Below, in pieces: positions 25,539 through 35,522 of a DNA stretch of 64,000 nt (its first letter is position 1; every line of letters begins with the position of its first letter). Source of the stretch: JAHEKD01 sp965204695. GTDB taxonomy: Bacteria > Pseudomonadota > Gammaproteobacteria > Arenicellales > JAHEKD01. The notes under the pieces are model-generated. The model saw only the letters and a program-made list of their open reading frames with translations, had not been told where the DNA came from and did not search any database. Where the stretch lies: assembly GCA_965204695.1 (NCBI GenBank), contig OZ242007.1, forward strand, positions 3,224,001-3,288,000. The letters are read 5' to 3'. Made by a program: the position numbers and the translations under genes.

Positions 25539-26669
25539 ATGTTTCTTTCGCTAATCTCGGCATTGTTGCTAGCAACTATGTCAGCGTTCTTTTTGAGTTT
25601 TTCAAACCAACTTTCATATCAATCGTCTTCTTCTACGTTGTTAGATCAATCAAAAGAACTAAACGGCGACGGTAATTTTGTTGGGCAAAAACCTACACAG
25701 GCTGAAATTAAAAAAAACAAGAAAACCATAGCCTCAATCAACCCACAGCTTGAAATCAGCATAAACAATTTTAAAGATCTTCCGGTTAATACTTCAAAGC
25801 AAGTTTCAAGCCAAGCAATAACGTTTAGCGGTTGGCTCAGTGAAACAAATGGTGTTGAGGTAGCTGATACAGTTGTTAAATTAAGTTCTCCTTATAGAAA
25901 TTTATATTACTCAACTACAAGCGATGAACATGGAGCCTTTTTGTTTAAGGGTATAAAAGCGGGTGACCATTATCAAATGAGTATCGAAAACCATAAAAGC
26001 TACAAGCCACTGCATATAGAAAAAATTTCGATTACCAACGATACGTTGCCTTTGCAAATTGTTCTCGAGCCATTGAAATTAATACCACTGCAAGGAATAG
26101 TGGTTGATAGCTATGGTGGGTATGTTCCGAAATTAAAACTCAAAGTACGCAGTTTAGTTAATTCGCTTTATGATACTGGAATAACAACCGATAATTTTGG
26201 TCGATTTGAATTGTCTGAGTTCCCAGTAGGAGGAGTTTCTTTTTCCACGCAATCGCCGGTTTTTTTTGAAGTTGAGGGAATACAGTTATCGACGTTAAAC
26301 GGTTACGGTATTGTGGTGCCAGTCAATATCGGTATGCAGCAAATTTCAGGTTGGGTACGAGACCAAAACGGACTGCCAGTGGCAACTGCAAGGATAATAC
26401 TAGATGCGGAATCGCAAACTAACGGCCTTACCAATCACTCGGTCAGGACTATTAAGACAGATGAATCCGGTTATTTCCAATTCAAGAACCTTCATCTGGG
26501 TGAACACTATATTACCGTCCATGCTAAAGGTTTTCTTAGCCAAGAACTCTCTTACGATACAGGCACTCGATTTGATCAAATATATTTTCAGTTATTTCCG
26601 GGCAATGAAAGTCAAATTACTTCAGAAACATTAAAATTAAAGTATAGTCAAAGTGGACATGATCTCTAA
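25539..26669 (+). CDS. Exported protein with three carboxypeptidase-regulatory-like beta domains
   Basis: 376 residues from ATG 25539 (a GTG at 25527 is in frame). The N-terminal MFLSLISALLLATMSAFFL is a signal or single anchor, followed by a low-complexity linker. Three CarboxypepD_reg/transthyretin-like modules can be counted: FSGWLSETNGVEVADTVVKL..., LQGIVVDSYGGYVPKLKLKV..., and ISGWVRDQNGLPVATARIIL..., each ending in a GxF-x-F-x-x-L turn such as DEHGAFLFKGI, NFGRFELSEF and ESGYFQFKNL. No protease domain. Probably periplasmic or cell-surface adhesive scaffold; substrate unknown. Confidence 0.65.
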   Translation: MFLSLISALLLATMSAFFLSFSNQLSYQSSSSTLLDQSKELNGDGNFVGQKPTQAEIKKNKKTIASINPQLEISINNFKDLPVNTSKQVSSQAITFSGWLSETNGVEVADTVVKLSSPYRNLYYSTTSDEHGAFLFKGIKAGDHYQMSIENHKSYKPLHIEKISITNDTLPLQIVLEPLKLIPLQGIVVDSYGGYVPKLKLKVRSLVNSLYDTGITTDNFGRFELSEFPVGGVSFSTQSPVFFEVEGIQLSTLNGYGIVVPVNIGMQQISGWVRDQNGLPVATARIILDAESQTNGLTNHSVRTIKTDESGYFQFKNLHLGEHYITVHAKGFLSQELSYDTGTRFDQIYFQLFPGNESQITSETLKLKYSQSGHDL

Positions 26670-26696
26670 TTCAATTTGAACCTATACATAGTATGC

Positions 26697-26745
26697 CGTC
26701 ATCCCGGACTAACTGCTCCGGACTCGATCTGGGGATCCTAGATCT
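26697..26745. repeat. Degenerate REP-like intergenic repeat
   Basis: The gap between the preceding and following genes has CCGTCATCCCGGAC and a downstream CTCCGGACTCGATC, with a GGGGATCC element. This has the look of a decayed CGTCAT...-type repeat seen in other gammaproteobacteria. Low-confidence reading. Confidence 0.3.
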
Positions 26746-26775
26746 CTATGAGAACTGTATGATTAATTGTGCCGC

Positions 26776-28356
26776 ATGAAACAAGCACCATCCCAGCAGT
26801 CAGCTATTAATTGGGTTGATCAGTCCATGGATCAACTCTCGGTGTGGAATCACCAGATCTGGTCTTATGCTGAACCTGCATGGCGTGAATACCAAAGTGC
26901 TGCTTGGTATATTGAGAAATTAAAAGCTGAAGGATTCGCTGTTGAAGAAAGTTCGGCAGATATGCCGACTGCGTTTTATGCGAGTTGGTCGAATGGTGAT
27001 GGACCTTCAGTTGCAACTTATGCTGAATATGATGCGGTGCCTGGTAACTGTCAGGCTGCAACAACAACTCGCCAGCCATGTGAAGGGTTGTCTGAGCATG
27101 CGGCCGGACATACTGATCCGCATTCCGCCTTGGGAATAAGCGCTTTGGGTGGATTGCTAGCCACCAAGGCTGCTATGAAAAAGCACAACATCAAAGGCAT
27201 ATTGAGATTTACGGGTGAGCCTGCTGAAAAAGTCAGAGGCTCAAAACCGATTCATGCAGCCAAAGGTTATTATGATGATCTCGATGGCATGATCAGTTTC
27301 CACCCCTGTTACATGTTGCCATTATGTAATACCACTCGCTGGGATACCCATTGTGGAGCAGCGTATTCACTAATTTATCGCTTTATCTGTGATGAGCCGC
27401 AAAGCTGGCTTAAGCGAAAAGATTCATTGCCGATACCACAGGCACATAGTGATGTGCGGGCGCCGGGAGCCAATGATGCATTATTCGCTATGTATAACCA
27501 TTCTAAGTCATTACGTGATTCGATGTTGCCGCATAGCGGTCATTGGTCAATTAGTGAGGCGATATTAACCGCTGGACAAGCAACGGCTGATAACCTACCC
27601 GCCAAGCTCGCTGAAATACAATACATTGTTCGAGCGCCAACCATTGAAATGTTGGATCAAGTTGTTGCGGTGCTGGATAAGAATGCTCAGGCTAGTGCTG
27701 ATTTATCCCATTGTCGTTTTGAGAAACATTGGGTGTCAAAATCCAGGCCGGGACTAGCGAATCATGTGATGGCGAAATTAACTTTTAACTCATTGCAACA
27801 AGTCGGTCCGCCGGTTTGGACAGAAGACTCAGTTAAAGCAGCTAGAGAAATACAGGCAAACCTTGGTTTGGAACCAATGGATAATCCATTTATTCCACAA
27901 TGTTCCGAATTAATATCACCACAAGAAGCGGAACAAATAATGCGGCAGGATTTACCGCCGTCACAAATTTATCATACCTCTGATGATTACACTGAAATGT
28001 GTTGGCACACGCCAACTGCTCGAGTTTATATTGCCAGGCCCATGCTTAAGGCCCCTCCAGGTTTCGGTTATCCGGACTGGGTCATGAATGCATTGGGCGG
28101 TATTCCGGCCACTATTGACCCGATGTTAAACACGGCGGCTAAAACTGTAGCACTATCATTATTAAAGTTATTAGAAGATAAAGGTGTCAGGGATTCAGCA
28201 CGAGAAGAATTCAATCAACGTACAGGAGGCGGAGTAGGCGGTAATGATTGGATAGCGCCCTTATGTGATTATCAGCCACCAGTTAATTTTCGCTGGCCCG
28301 AATATGTGACGACTCAGCGAGGTCGAGATTGGTGGATTCCGGCGCAAGGTTATTGA
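26776..28356 (+). CDS. M20-family (AbgB-like) amidohydrolase
   Basis: 526 residues from ATG 26776 (TTG 26767 also open). The N-terminal domain has VATYAEYDAVPGNCQ and GHTDPHSALG, the latter with the metal-binding His and Asp; RFTGEPAEKVRGSKPIH holds the catalytic Glu; DGMISFHPCY carries another His; the C-terminal metal His is likely in SDDYTEMCWHTP. These fit the p-aminobenzoyl-glutamate/indole-acetyl-amino-acid hydrolase (AbgB) branch of M20. It cleaves an amide-linked side group in the cytoplasm. It is followed 12 nt later by the DUF1835 gene on the same strand. Confidence 0.8.
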   Translation: MKQAPSQQSAINWVDQSMDQLSVWNHQIWSYAEPAWREYQSAAWYIEKLKAEGFAVEESSADMPTAFYASWSNGDGPSVATYAEYDAVPGNCQAATTTRQPCEGLSEHAAGHTDPHSALGISALGGLLATKAAMKKHNIKGILRFTGEPAEKVRGSKPIHAAKGYYDDLDGMISFHPCYMLPLCNTTRWDTHCGAAYSLIYRFICDEPQSWLKRKDSLPIPQAHSDVRAPGANDALFAMYNHSKSLRDSMLPHSGHWSISEAILTAGQATADNLPAKLAEIQYIVRAPTIEMLDQVVAVLDKNAQASADLSHCRFEKHWVSKSRPGLANHVMAKLTFNSLQQVGPPVWTEDSVKAAREIQANLGLEPMDNPFIPQCSELISPQEAEQIMRQDLPPSQIYHTSDDYTEMCWHTPTARVYIARPMLKAPPGFGYPDWVMNALGGIPATIDPMLNTAAKTVALSLLKLLEDKGVRDSAREEFNQRTGGGVGGNDWIAPLCDYQPPVNFRWPEYVTTQRGRDWWIPAQGY

Positions 28357-28368
28357 CTTAGTGATTCA

Positions 28369-29331
28369 ATGAAATCGATTCTAAATATCATCAATGGTGA
28401 CTCCGCCATCAATGTTATGCAACAAGCTGATATTCCAGGAGAGTATTTACCCTGGCGTGATGTATTGCATGAAGGACCAGTACCTAAAAATTTAACCCTG
28501 GAAAAGCTATCAGAAATACGAGCTGAATATATTACCAGTCAGGGTTGGGGGGAAGTCAATCAAGTAAAAAAAAGTTTTAAACAGAGGGATCTAACACTCA
28601 AGTCATTTGATGATTATGACGAGGTAGTACTTTGGTTTGAGCACGACCTTTATGATCAGCTGCAGTTGTTGCAAATTTTAGATTGGTTTTCACAACACAA
28701 TACTTTAGATAATCGTTTATCAGTGATTTGTACCGATAACTATCTGGGGTTATTGAATATTGATCAGGTAAAAAATTTGCAAAAAGAAAAGCGGAAAGTC
28801 ACCGATGACCAATTAGTGCTTGCAAGATACGCCTGGGCTGCTTTTCGTGATGATTCACCACAAAACTGGGGAGTTTTGCTTGGGTTTGATACTTCATCTT
28901 TACCGTTTTTAGATGGAGCTGTATTAAGAATGCTACAAGAATATCCTAGCACTCAAAATGGTTTGTCACTTACAGCTCAAAAAGCACTTGAGATAATTTA
29001 TCAAGGCGAATCTTCTGCCGGAAAAGTTTTTGCTAAATATCAACAAACTGAGCAGCGGCGTTTTTTAGGAGATTCTAGTTTTTGGAACATACTGAACGAT
29101 TTATTAGAGGCTAAAACCCCACTATTGAGTTTATCAAAAGATACAATCCTGGAAACTCCAATTACACCGGAACAAAAATTAAGCATTACTAATGAGGGTA
29201 AAGCTGTTCTAGCTAATGAAATAGATTGGTTAGAAATAAAGCAAATAGATCGCTGGATTGGTGGTGTACATTTATCATCGACTAATATCTGGCGGTGGGA
29301 TGAAGAATCAAGAACATTAATAAAGCAGTAA
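28369..29331 (+). CDS. DUF1835 domain protein
   Basis: 320 residues. The first half has the DUF1835 pattern: LNIINGDSAINVMQQADIPG, LPWRDVLHEGPVP, and EVVLWFEHDLYDQLQLLQIL with conserved W-x-E-H-D. The C-terminal half is helical (LDGAVLRMLQEYPSTQNGLS). The biochemical role is unknown; the family is widespread and cytoplasmic. It is likely cotranscribed with the upstream M20 gene. The downstream 67 nt have no strong terminator. Confidence 0.75.
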   Translation: MKSILNIINGDSAINVMQQADIPGEYLPWRDVLHEGPVPKNLTLEKLSEIRAEYITSQGWGEVNQVKKSFKQRDLTLKSFDDYDEVVLWFEHDLYDQLQLLQILDWFSQHNTLDNRLSVICTDNYLGLLNIDQVKNLQKEKRKVTDDQLVLARYAWAAFRDDSPQNWGVLLGFDTSSLPFLDGAVLRMLQEYPSTQNGLSLTAQKALEIIYQGESSAGKVFAKYQQTEQRRFLGDSSFWNILNDLLEAKTPLLSLSKDTILETPITPEQKLSITNEGKAVLANEIDWLEIKQIDRWIGGVHLSSTNIWRWDEESRTLIKQ

Positions 29332-29397
29332 GAGCTAAAAATATTAGTAACATTTGTTTGCAAATCTAGCCACAGAATCAGAAGAAGAACCTATAAA

Positions 29398-29628
29398 ATG
29401 AATTACACCAGTGGTAATCAAATTTCCTTTACGATACAAGCAACAGTAACCAGGCTCTTTGTGCGTCATGGTATGGTTACTGCGAACTGGGGTGCTGGCA
29501 GAGCCGTTAGTAATGTTACGATTAAGGGTGAAGTGGCTGAATATATCGTTGGCTATGAGAGTGATACATTGGTGCTGTGGCTGAATGGAAGTTTCGATTC
29601 TTCTTCTACAATATTGATTAGCAGCTAA
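29398..29628 (+). CDS. Small hypothetical protein
   Basis: 76 residues, beta-rich (FTIQATVTRLFVRHGMVTANWG, EYIVGYESDTLVLWLNG). No signal peptide or known motif. Preceded by a purine-rich stretch (agaagaagaacc) about 10 nt before the ATG. Unrecognised; may be real given codon-like regularity and a proper start. Confidence 0.4.
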   Translation: MNYTSGNQISFTIQATVTRLFVRHGMVTANWGAGRAVSNVTIKGEVAEYIVGYESDTLVLWLNGSFDSSSTILISS

Positions 29629-29645
29629 TCTTTAATTTTAACTAC

Positions 29646-30047
29646 TTAAGGGTATTCTACCGAAGCTTTTGCCTTTCCTAGTTTGCCTCCAAAGGAGCTC
29701 TTTTTTGATTTTGCTGTTGCTGTCCATTCGTAGGTGTGACTGCCATTGGGAGGACAGGGGCTCTTGTAGGTGAAGGCACCGGGTTCTATGACGTTTTCAC
29801 CAGAATATTTAACTTTGCCGCCGCCGTGATTATAGTTAGGTACATCTTTATCGACCATTTTGAAATAGATATATTTTGTTCCATCTGGCACATTGGCTAA
29901 CTCAAAACGTGGATTAGGTACAGTATTTGGAGAGCCTGAAGTACATAGCGGAATGTCTCCCCACTCAAATGAAAGAGTAAAATCATCGGCAATTAAAATC
30001 GAATTGCAAAGGAAAAACGTTGTAATCAGAGTGATCAAGTTTTTCAT
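29646..30047 (-). CDS. Exported YbhB/YbcL (PEBP)-like protein
   Basis: 133 residues. Signal peptide MKNLITLITTFFLCNSILIA. The mature part has FELANVPDGTKYIYFKMVDK, DVPNYNHGGG, and CPPNGSHTYEWTATA, which correspond to the DPDAP-like and GIHRY-like regions of the phosphatidylethanolamine-binding/Raf-kinase-inhibitor family. It is shorter than YbhB (about 158). Ligand unknown; periplasmic. SD AGGAGG lies just upstream of the start on the minus strand. Confidence 0.72.
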   Translation of the reverse strand: MKNLITLITTFFLCNSILIADDFTLSFEWGDIPLCTSGSPNTVPNPRFELANVPDGTKYIYFKMVDKDVPNYNHGGGKVKYSGENVIEPGAFTYKSPCPPNGSHTYEWTATAKSKKSSFGGKLGKAKASVEYP

Positions 30048-30208
30048 TAAATCCTCCTGAAAGATTTATATTACATCTTTAATATTTGTATTGTCAGCAT
30101 AGCAAATCGGTAAACGACTAGTCAAACAGATGGCATTTATTAAATCCTATGAATCATTGGCGGATATCATAGTTAGTACAAAGATGATTATTAAATTAAA
30201 CTGCATCT

Positions 30209-31483
30209 ATGATGAACTCTTCTTATCCTGACAGTTGGTATTCAGCCACTCGTAATCACTATTCATCCAGTGGCAGATTAAAGCAAAATACTAGCTGTGA
30301 TGTTTGCATAATAGGAGCCGGTTTGGCAGGGTTAACTTGTGCCCTGGAATTGACACGCAGCGGACAAGAAGTACTCATATTGGAGGTAAATTCCATCGCT
30401 TTTGGCGCTTCAGGACGCAATGCAGGATTGGTTTGTCCCGGTTATGCCTTAGATATTCATAAGGTAGTTGAAAAGGTAGGTTTGCGAACAGCACAAAAGC
30501 TTTGGCAACTATCCGTAAATGGCGTTGATTATGTTCGAGCTCAGATCGAGCAATTTGATAAATCATTAATGATGAATCCGGGTTCTTTCCATGTTTCAAG
30601 GAATAAGAATTCAGAATTGTTGCTTGATGAAGTCGAGTATATGAAAGCTAATTTCAACCATGAACTTGAGTATCATGATGCAGCAAGTTTGCATTGTACT
30701 ATCCAAAGTAAAAAATACTACAGTGGGGTTTATGATCGACGAGCCTTTAGTATTCATCCGCTCAACTATGCATTACGCTTGGCGCAAGAAATCACAAAAC
30801 ACGGTGGCAGAATTTTTGAAAATACAAAAGCAGAAGCTTTAATTGATACTAATAGTTGCTGTGAAGTAGTCACTACATCTGCAAAAATAAAATGTAAGCA
30901 TGTCGTTCTAGCAACCAGCGCTTATGATAACCAATTGCATTCGGAACTCAAAAAGACGCTGTTACCGGTAGCGACCTACATGGGGATGACTGAAGACTTG
31001 GGAGACGCGCTTAATGAGTCTATCAAAACAAATGCTTTTATTTCCGATACCCGTCGCGCTGGTGATTACTATCGAAAGATCGGTAATCAATTGTTGTGGG
31101 GAGGGCGAATATCTACCAGACAATCACAACCTGCCAAAGTTGCTGAAATGATTGCTGCTGATATTAATCAAGTTTTCCCGGAAATAGGACAACCTAAAAT
31201 GGTCCATAGCTGGTTTGGGTTAATGGGCTATGCCAGACATAAAATGCCGCTCATATACCCACTAGCCCGGCATCTTTGGCTAGCTACCGGGTTTGGTGGT
31301 CATGGGTTAAATACAACTGCCATGGCCGGACAGCTTGTGGCATTAGCTATTTGCCATAATGACGATCGCTGGAAGTTGTTTTCGGCTTATCAATCACCAC
31401 GGGGAGGCGGAATATTTGGTCGAGCAGCCGTGCAAATTAGTTATTGGGCATTGAAAACTAAAGATTGGATGGATGAACGTTAG
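30209..31483 (+). CDS. FAD-dependent amine oxidoreductase (PuuB/OrdL-like)
   Basis: 424 residues. The Rossmann motif GAGLAGLTCALEL is near residue 35, with the acidic residue that binds FAD ribose in VLILEVNS. The SGRNAGLVCPGYALD sequence follows, as in gamma-glutamylputrescine and D-amino-acid type oxidases of the DAO fold. A C-terminal FAD motif WLATGFGGHGLNTTAMAG is clear. It likely oxidises a primary or secondary amine in the cytoplasm; substrate unproven. The gene is convergent with the frameshifted MFS gene. Confidence 0.8.
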   Translation: MMNSSYPDSWYSATRNHYSSSGRLKQNTSCDVCIIGAGLAGLTCALELTRSGQEVLILEVNSIAFGASGRNAGLVCPGYALDIHKVVEKVGLRTAQKLWQLSVNGVDYVRAQIEQFDKSLMMNPGSFHVSRNKNSELLLDEVEYMKANFNHELEYHDAASLHCTIQSKKYYSGVYDRRAFSIHPLNYALRLAQEITKHGGRIFENTKAEALIDTNSCCEVVTTSAKIKCKHVVLATSAYDNQLHSELKKTLLPVATYMGMTEDLGDALNESIKTNAFISDTRRAGDYYRKIGNQLLWGGRISTRQSQPAKVAEMIAADINQVFPEIGQPKMVHSWFGLMGYARHKMPLIYPLARHLWLATGFGGHGLNTTAMAGQLVALAICHNDDRWKLFSAYQSPRGGGIFGRAAVQISYWALKTKDWMDER

Positions 31484-31499
31484 ATTTGAATTTTTATAG

Positions 31500-32713
31500 T
31501 TAAATACGATTGAATTCAGTTCTTTTTATTCCTAATCGATAGTGTAAGCGGCTAGCGATTAACATAGCCGAAAATAAGCCTAGTCCCATCGCAGCAAACA
31601 CGGCTGGCAGTGGCGCGACTAGTAAGACTAGTTTGGCAGCACCGGGTGTGAGTACACCAGAGACATCTCTATAAGTTGAGTAGACGGCAGACATTTCAGT
31701 TCGTTGAGAAGGCTTAACCGCCATTAAGAAAGGCAAGCCGGCACAAATATCCAGAAAAATTAAAAAGCGGAGCCTAGCATCAATAATGCAATCGCCAGAT
31801 GAGGCTCAAATGAAAAAATGTAAGCCAGAGTGAACATAATACTGCTGCCAAAAAAGCCTAGTCGGACCGCAAACCGGACACGTCCTTTCATCCAGCGCAG
31901 CATCAACGGTGTGGTAAATAATAGTCCATTAGTGATAGATAAGGCTAAACCACCTGCTTGTTCACTGTAACCATTTTCGACAGCAAAAATCGGCAAATAG
32001 ACAACATATACCCACCAGGTACAGGATCGTATTACTGCAAATAACCAGCCGGAAATTAATCTAGGTTGTTTAAAGAAAACAGGCAAATAAGCCAGAGGGT
32101 TAGGCGTGGCTGATTTGGCTTTGTTGATGACTTTGCCATCGCCTAAGTGCAGTTTTACAAAAATAATTAACAATAAAACACACGCCAATGCTGAAATAAC
32201 AAAGGGTGCGGGTGCCCATTTCTCCATTAACCATACACCCAGAAAAGGCCCAATTGTCCAGGCTGCTCCACTATAAAATAGCCGTAAAGTTTCACACTCA
32301 CCCAGCTTCAAGCGCTCAATATAATCCATCACATAAGCGTTAAAACAAACGCTGATTATCACGGTGGCTAAGGTAATGGCCATCAGTGCCAAAGCTATTG
32401 ACCAAGTGCCACCTTTAATTGCTAGTAAATTGCCAACCAACATCATTACAATCGCTGAGCAGTACAGCCAGCCTCGTGGAACAATGCGAGATAACCAGGG
32501 TACAAGTAATCCAATGACAAGCGACAACACGCCAATAACAAAATAGATTTCCGAAACCGTTTCAGCATCCAGAAACGTCTTGTACATCACAATTGGGAAC
32601 ACCGAGGTTAGAATGCCTCTGGCTATACTTTCTACAGCAGCCAGTACAGCGAAATTTTTGACGCTGGGAGTTTGTGCGTGTCTAAGAGATTCGGGTATGC
32701 GACGTTGAAACAT
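31500..32713 (-). pseudogene. MFS transporter broken by a 1-nt frameshift
   Basis: The 5' part (32713-31760) codes for about 317 residues with ten or so hydrophobic segments, ending LMLGSAF-stop. The final 78 residues (from 31736, MAVKPSQRTEMSAVYSTYRD...) continue in the -1 frame. At 31752-31756 a run of five T (minus strand) would need six to join the frames as SAF-LIF-LDICAGLPFLMAV. All the usual TM helices of a 12-TM MFS carrier are then present, including the pattern typical of sugar or amino-acid exporters. So it is either a real pseudogene, a sequencing/assembly error, or a slippage site. Convergent with the FAD oxidoreductase. Confidence 0.75.
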
Positions 32714-32885
32714 TTGCTTACCCGATCCGTAAAGTTACCTTAGTTTACGGTAATGATTTGTTATTCTTTTGAGCAATGTCCAATCCTTGTTGTAAGTCAC
32801 AGACTTACTTAAATTTAGCACAGAAAAGTCGATTCCCCAGGGTTTCTGCCGAGAGAAAAACTTATGTAGCTAATGGCTTTTCTAA

Positions 32886-33332
32886 CTAATCTTTTAACTC
32901 AGCAAGCAATTGCTGTGGTGTCATTCGAATACTGACGCCTTGCCAGTCTTCAAGATTGCGTTCGTGGCGGGTATCGCAGTAGATTTCCAAGCCGTTATTA
33001 TCCGGATCGGAGAAATAAATCGCCCAACTAATACCGTGGTCGATAATATCAGGTTGAATCCCGATGGTAGTTAAATGCTGATAGCGATCAGCCAGGGTGC
33101 TTTTATCAGGGGCTTCGAAAGCAACATGAAATAAGCCTACATCATATCGACCGGGTGACTTGGCATTGGCTCCAACTTTTTGTAAAGCGATCTCATGATG
33201 CATGTGGGTGCCGGACATGAAAACAAAAATATCTCTGTCGCGTTCGTTAACCTTCAGTCTAAAAACAGATTTGTAAAATGCTTCGGAGCATTTTAAGTCT
33301 CGTACTTTGATATGTGCGTGCCCAATTTTCAT
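32886..33332 (-). CDS. VOC metalloenzyme, ring-cleavage dioxygenase-like
   Basis: 148 residues. IGHAHIKVRDLKCSEAFYKSV begins with a His ligand, LFHVAFEAPDK holds a second His and SDPDNNGLEIYCD the Glu. This H-H-E set is the extradiol-dioxygenase or glyoxalase type. Single VOC module, so a dimer is needed for two sites. Substrate unknown. The gene sits downstream of ilvBN on the same strand but 99 nt apart, so cotranscription is possible and not certain. Confidence 0.75.
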   Translation of the reverse strand: MKIGHAHIKVRDLKCSEAFYKSVFRLKVNERDRDIFVFMSGTHMHHEIALQKVGANAKSPGRYDVGLFHVAFEAPDKSTLADRYQHLTTIGIQPDIIDHGISWAIYFSDPDNNGLEIYCDTRHERNLEDWQGVSIRMTPQQLLAELKD

Positions 33333-33430
33333 GAATTGATTAACTTAATAACTACTTTACTAGTAATCATAGCAGCTAAGTGATGTATCAGTCATGCCGA
33401 CAAAGGGCGCCAACCTCTATAGAAAGGGTT

Positions 33431-33721
33431 TTAAACAAAGTAGTCTTCAGTCTGCATAAACACACTGTCTTTGACTTCGTGCTGTTCGACGCTGATCACA
33501 TCCACCAATTTTTCAGTTTGTTTTATGACTTGTGGCAGACGCTCGTCTTCGTTGACTAGTAACCACATTCGGCTGGTGTTTTGAGTGCAATTAATTACGG
33601 GCCGGACCATCACACCTTCGAGATTGTAAGCACGGCGGGCGAATAAACCACAAATATGTGACAAGACCCCGGGGTGATTATTAACGGTGAGTTTCAGTAG
33701 TGCTTGGTTACTCATAGTCAT
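33431..33721 (-). CDS. ilvN: Acetolactate synthase small (regulatory) subunit
   Basis: 96 residues, the E. coli IlvN length. The ACT domain reads LLKLTVNNHPGVLSHICGLFARRAYN, with the Leu-Asn-based valine-binding region NLEGVMVRP, and QVIKQTEKLVDVISV. It binds valine and confers feedback inhibition on IlvB. The ATG overlaps the ilvB stop (ATGA), as in enterobacterial ilvBN. Downstream, at 36-100 nt, is only a VOC gene. Confidence 0.9.
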   Translation of the reverse strand: MTMSNQALLKLTVNNHPGVLSHICGLFARRAYNLEGVMVRPVINCTQNTSRMWLLVNEDERLPQVIKQTEKLVDVISVEQHEVKDSVFMQTEDYFV

Positions 33722-35436
33722 GCAGTTTCTCCGTAAATCATTTCACGATTGGCCGCTCCAGGTGCGACCATGGGGAAAACCATTTCAGCTTCGCAAATAG
33801 GTAAATTGATGACCCAAGGGCCGGGAGCATTGAGCGCATATTTAAGGTCATCGAGGGGGAGTTTTGATTGGCCTAAGTCAACTCCACTAACACCCATGGA
33901 TCTAGCCGCAGCAGTAAAGTCTACTGTCTGTTGAAATTTAACTGCCGATAGGTTTTTGTTGTAAAACAAGGTTTGTTGTTGACGAACTAGACCGAGGTGA
34001 TCGTTATTGAGAATAACAACTTTGACATCTAGATTAAGCTCAGCCATGGTCGCCATCTCTTGGATATTCATCATAAAACTGCCATCACCAGAAAAACAGA
34101 TTACTTTACGCTCAGGTTCAGCCAATGCCATTCCTATCGCAGCGGGCAAGCCAAATCCCATGGTGCCCAAGCCGCCTGAACTGATCCATTGACGTGGACG
34201 GTTAAATGGATAGGCCTGAGCCACCCACATCTGGTGCTGACCGACATCAGTTGTGATATTGGCAGAGTCATCGACTAAAGAAGCAATGGCCTTAATTGCG
34301 CCGTAAGGTCGAAATAGATCATCATCACCCTCCAGCACCAGCGGATTACACTGTCTCAATTGATCAACACGTTGGCGCCAAAGAGGGCGTTGGCCAGGTT
34401 CAAGCAATGAGTTGGCATGCCCCAGAAAGTCACCGATATCAGCCTGGATTGAGAGTACAGGATTTGTAATTTTGCCAATTTCACTATGATCAATATCGAC
34501 ATGAATGACTTCGGCGTTAGGGCAGAATTCTGCAACTTTACCGGTAGCACGATCATCAAAACGCACACCTAGACCAATCACTAAATCACATTCTTCCAAG
34601 ACTAAATTAGTATAGGGTGCACCATGCATTCCCAACATGCCTAAAGCCAAAGGATGATCATCGGGCAATACACCTAATCCCATAAATGTTTGCACAGCAG
34701 GAATATCAAGGTCTTCAGCAAACTTAACCAGAGCTTGGGTGGCATTGGCGTAAACAATTCCACCGCCGATCATGAGAATAGGACGCTGCGCTTGTTTGAT
34801 TTTATCCAGTGAGGATTTAATCAGGGTGAGGTCAAAATCCGGATTAGCGATACGTTTGCCGGGTTGAGGTAGTTGTTCAATCTCGATGATTTGATTTTGC
34901 ACATCTTTGGGAATATCAATTGATACCGGCCCAGGCCGTCCTGATAAAGCAATTTCAAACGCTTTTGGGATGACTTCCAGCAGTTCTTCGACTGAACGCA
35001 CAATCCAGTTATGTTTGGTAATCGGCAGCATTAAGCCAAAGGTGTCTATTTCCTGGAAAGCATCGGTTCCCATCATCGCTAAGGGAACCTGGCCTGTGAT
35101 TGCAATCAAAGGTACAGAATCAAGCTTGGCATCTGCTACAGCAGTGACCAGGTTACTGGCTCCCGGACCAGAACTGGCGAAGCAGACCTGGGCTTGTCCT
35201 GAAGCGCGTGCCATCCCCAGGCCAATGAACCCTGCACCTTGTTCATGTCGGGCCAACACATGAGTGATACTAGAATCGGTTAGAGCGTCATACATAGGCA
35301 GGTTGGCACCTCCCGGGATCCCAGCAATATGGGTGACTCCTTGTTGTTCCAATAATCTGATTAATAACTGGGCGCCGGAAAATTGTTGTGCCAGTTGTTG
35401 ATCCAGGTCACTGGTTTGGGTTTTTTCTAATGTCAT
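33718..35436 (-). CDS. ilvB: Acetolactate synthase large subunit
   Basis: 572 residues. TPP-dependent enzyme: the N-terminal domain has AGIPGGANLPMYDAL and the catalytic Glu in LARHEQGAGFIG. FAD/central domain IGGGIVYANATQAL. The C-terminal TPP motif is GDGSFMMNIQEMATMAELNLDVKVVILNND. Condenses two pyruvate (or pyruvate plus 2-oxobutyrate) in branched-chain amino acid synthesis. Preceded by a leader peptide and intrinsic attenuator, so it is controlled by charged Val/Ile tRNA. Overlaps ilvN by 4 nt. Confidence 0.93.
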   Translation of the reverse strand: MTLEKTQTSDLDQQLAQQFSGAQLLIRLLEQQGVTHIAGIPGGANLPMYDALTDSSITHVLARHEQGAGFIGLGMARASGQAQVCFASSGPGASNLVTAVADAKLDSVPLIAITGQVPLAMMGTDAFQEIDTFGLMLPITKHNWIVRSVEELLEVIPKAFEIALSGRPGPVSIDIPKDVQNQIIEIEQLPQPGKRIANPDFDLTLIKSSLDKIKQAQRPILMIGGGIVYANATQALVKFAEDLDIPAVQTFMGLGVLPDDHPLALGMLGMHGAPYTNLVLEECDLVIGLGVRFDDRATGKVAEFCPNAEVIHVDIDHSEIGKITNPVLSIQADIGDFLGHANSLLEPGQRPLWRQRVDQLRQCNPLVLEGDDDLFRPYGAIKAIASLVDDSANITTDVGQHQMWVAQAYPFNRPRQWISSGGLGTMGFGLPAAIGMALAEPERKVICFSGDGSFMMNIQEMATMAELNLDVKVVILNNDHLGLVRQQQTLFYNKNLSAVKFQQTVDFTAAARSMGVSGVDLGQSKLPLDDLKYALNAPGPWVINLPICEAEMVFPMVAPGAANREMIYGETA

Positions 35437-35465
35437 TGCTTGGTTCTCATTGTTAGCTTAATGGT

Positions 35466-35503
35466 AAAAAAAAACCCTTCGGTGGTCTGCCGAAGGGTTT
35501 TTA
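35466..35503 (-). terminator. Attenuator terminator of ilvBN
   Basis: On the minus strand the 10-bp stem AACCCTTCGG / CCGAAGGGTT (35490-35499 and 35473-35482) has a 7-nt loop and is followed by a run of nine T. It lies between the leader-peptide stop and ilvB, so it is the premature-stop arm of the attenuator. Confidence 0.88.
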
Positions 35504-35522
35504 AGGAAATTGTTTAAAACCG

